DNA of 6,061 bases from Candidatus Omnitrophota bacterium. GTDB taxonomy: Bacteria > Omnitrophota > Gorgyraeia > Tantalellales > Tantalellaceae. Position numbers and translations under genes: made by a program. Below, one piece after another: positions 5,575 to 6,061 of the stretch. The stretch is from assembly GCA_030617085.1 (NCBI GenBank), contig JAUWWB010000069.1:1-6061 (forward strand). The letters run 5' to 3'. Under the pieces are notes generated by a model, which did not search any database, had not been told where the DNA came from, and worked only from the letters and a program-made list of their open reading frames with translations. Within the stretch, counting starts at the first letter, position 1. The number at the start of each line of letters is the position of its first letter.

Positions 5575-5955
5575 ATGAAAAAGACGGCGATCGGACTTAT
5601 TGTCCTGATGATGATCTCTTCGCTCGGATGCGGGACGTCAAAGAACGTGCGTATCCGCCTCGACGGAGACAAGGCGGTTGATATAAGAACGGGGCAGATG
5701 CTGGAGATAGAGCTGGAGGCGAACCCTACGACCGGGTACGACTGGGAGGTGAAAGGGCCCGCCGCCAAAGGGGTCCTGCGCCCCGCGGGGACCGAGTACT
5801 TGCCCGGCTCCCGGCTTGTAGGCGCGGGCGGCATCCGGATATTCCGGTTTGAAGCGGCGGGGAGCGGCCAGGCGGAGCTCGTGTTCGGGTACAGACGCCC
5901 ATGGGGGGAAAAGCCGCCCATTAAAAGGCATGTTGTCCGGGTAACGGTCCGTTAA
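5575..5955 (+). CDS. Chagasin-family (I42) protease-inhibitor-like lipoprotein
   Basis: The protein has 126 residues. A signal peptide (1-18) with a hydrophobic core ends in SLGC, so Cys19 is the likely lipidated residue. The lipobox is imperfect, with Ser instead of Leu at -3. The mature part has the three loop motifs of chagasin-type inhibitors of papain-like cysteine proteases (PF09394): NPTTGYDW (50-57), a Gly-rich loop GAGG (83-86) and RPWG (108-111). In chagasin these three loops block the protease active site. The expected fold is a small immunoglobulin-like beta-barrel, placed in the outer or inner membrane facing the periplasm. The length is normal for the family. The gene begins 73 bp past the hairpin terminator. 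Only a weak GAGAG (5565-5569) serves as ribosome binding site, and I see no convincing promoter. Its G+C is high. The natural target protease is unknown. Confidence 0.88.
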   Translation: MKKTAIGLIVLMMISSLGCGTSKNVRIRLDGDKAVDIRTGQMLEIELEANPTTGYDWEVKGPAAKGVLRPAGTEYLPGSRLVGAGGIRIFRFEAAGSGQAELVFGYRRPWGEKPPIKRHVVRVTVR

Positions 5956-6007
5956 AGATAATACGGCACGCGCGTTTACCCGGCTTAAGGGAAAAGCGGG
6001 AGAGAAC

Positions 6008-6061
6008 ATGGACCTGAAGGTTGGGTGCTGCGGATTTCCGGTAAGCAGACAGAAATATTAC
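6008..6061 (+). CDS. DUF72 (YecE-like) protein, 3' partial
   Basis: Only 18 codons are present before the right edge. The start MDLKVGCCGFPVSRQKYY matches the usual opening of DUF72 proteins (PF01904, COG1801), whose N-terminal strand reads like VGxxGF. They are expected to form a TIM-barrel of about 240-300 residues with unproven function. GGGAGAG at 5998-6004 lies 3 nt before the ATG, which supports the start. The gap of 52 bp from the previous stop has no clear terminator, so the gene may be transcribed with the chagasin-like gene. Confidence 0.7.
   Translation, partial: MDLKVGCCGFPVSRQKYY

Noticed and set aside
5638..6009. 123-codon minus-strand frame covering the chagasin-like gene
   Set aside because: The plus strand carries all three inhibitor loop motifs and a signal peptide; the minus-strand product looks random and runs into the next gene's start.

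Overview
The window is gene-dense: every gene reads left to right on the + strand and no gap reaches 300 bp. It fits an anaerobic, Gram-negative-type bacterium. The evidence is an oxygen-sensitive acyl-CoA dehydratase activase system, type IV prepilin-like proteins, an AsmA-like envelope protein and a lipoprotein. The set recalls uncultured lineages such as Candidatus Omnitrophota, but that placement is family-level intuition and not proven by the sequence. I see no rRNA, tRNA, CRISPR array, insertion sequence or transposase.

Region 1 (1-2520) looks like the end of one transcription unit. It holds the C-terminal part of a COG3581-type 2-hydroxyacyl-CoA dehydratase-like/activase-related protein, cut by the left edge. 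A BcrA/BadF/HgdC-type ATPase activase (COG1924) overlaps it by 16 nt. A 67-residue unrecognised protein and a flavin reductase-like FMN-binding protein follow. The unit closes with a strong intrinsic terminator whose left stem arm includes the last codons and stop of the flavin reductase gene. The activase hydrolyses ATP to push low-potential electrons into a partner [4Fe-4S] protein. The flavoprotein could belong to the same redox chain, but that is inference.

Region 2 (2519-5501) starts with a good sigma70-like promoter (TTGATA, 16 bp, TATACT) just behind that terminator. It carries three minor-pilin-like genes in PilV-PilW-PilX order, then a short AsmA-like inner-membrane-anchored protein. 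It ends at a 14-bp perfect hairpin flanked by A and T runs that could terminate transcription from both sides. The three pilin-like proteins probably form a tip or priming complex of a type IV pilus or type II secretion pseudopilus whose main parts lie elsewhere.

Region 3 (5502-6061) holds a chagasin-family (I42) cysteine-protease-inhibitor-like lipoprotein and the first 18 codons of a DUF72 (YecE-like) protein that runs off the right edge.

Base composition changes near 1700. Lines sampled by hand in the activase gene are about 40-47% G+C, while lines sampled in several downstream genes are about 60-70%. No wholly new system is evident. The points most worth a second look are the split activase module with its extra cysteine tail, the small protein next to it, and the AsmA-like protein tied to the pilin genes.
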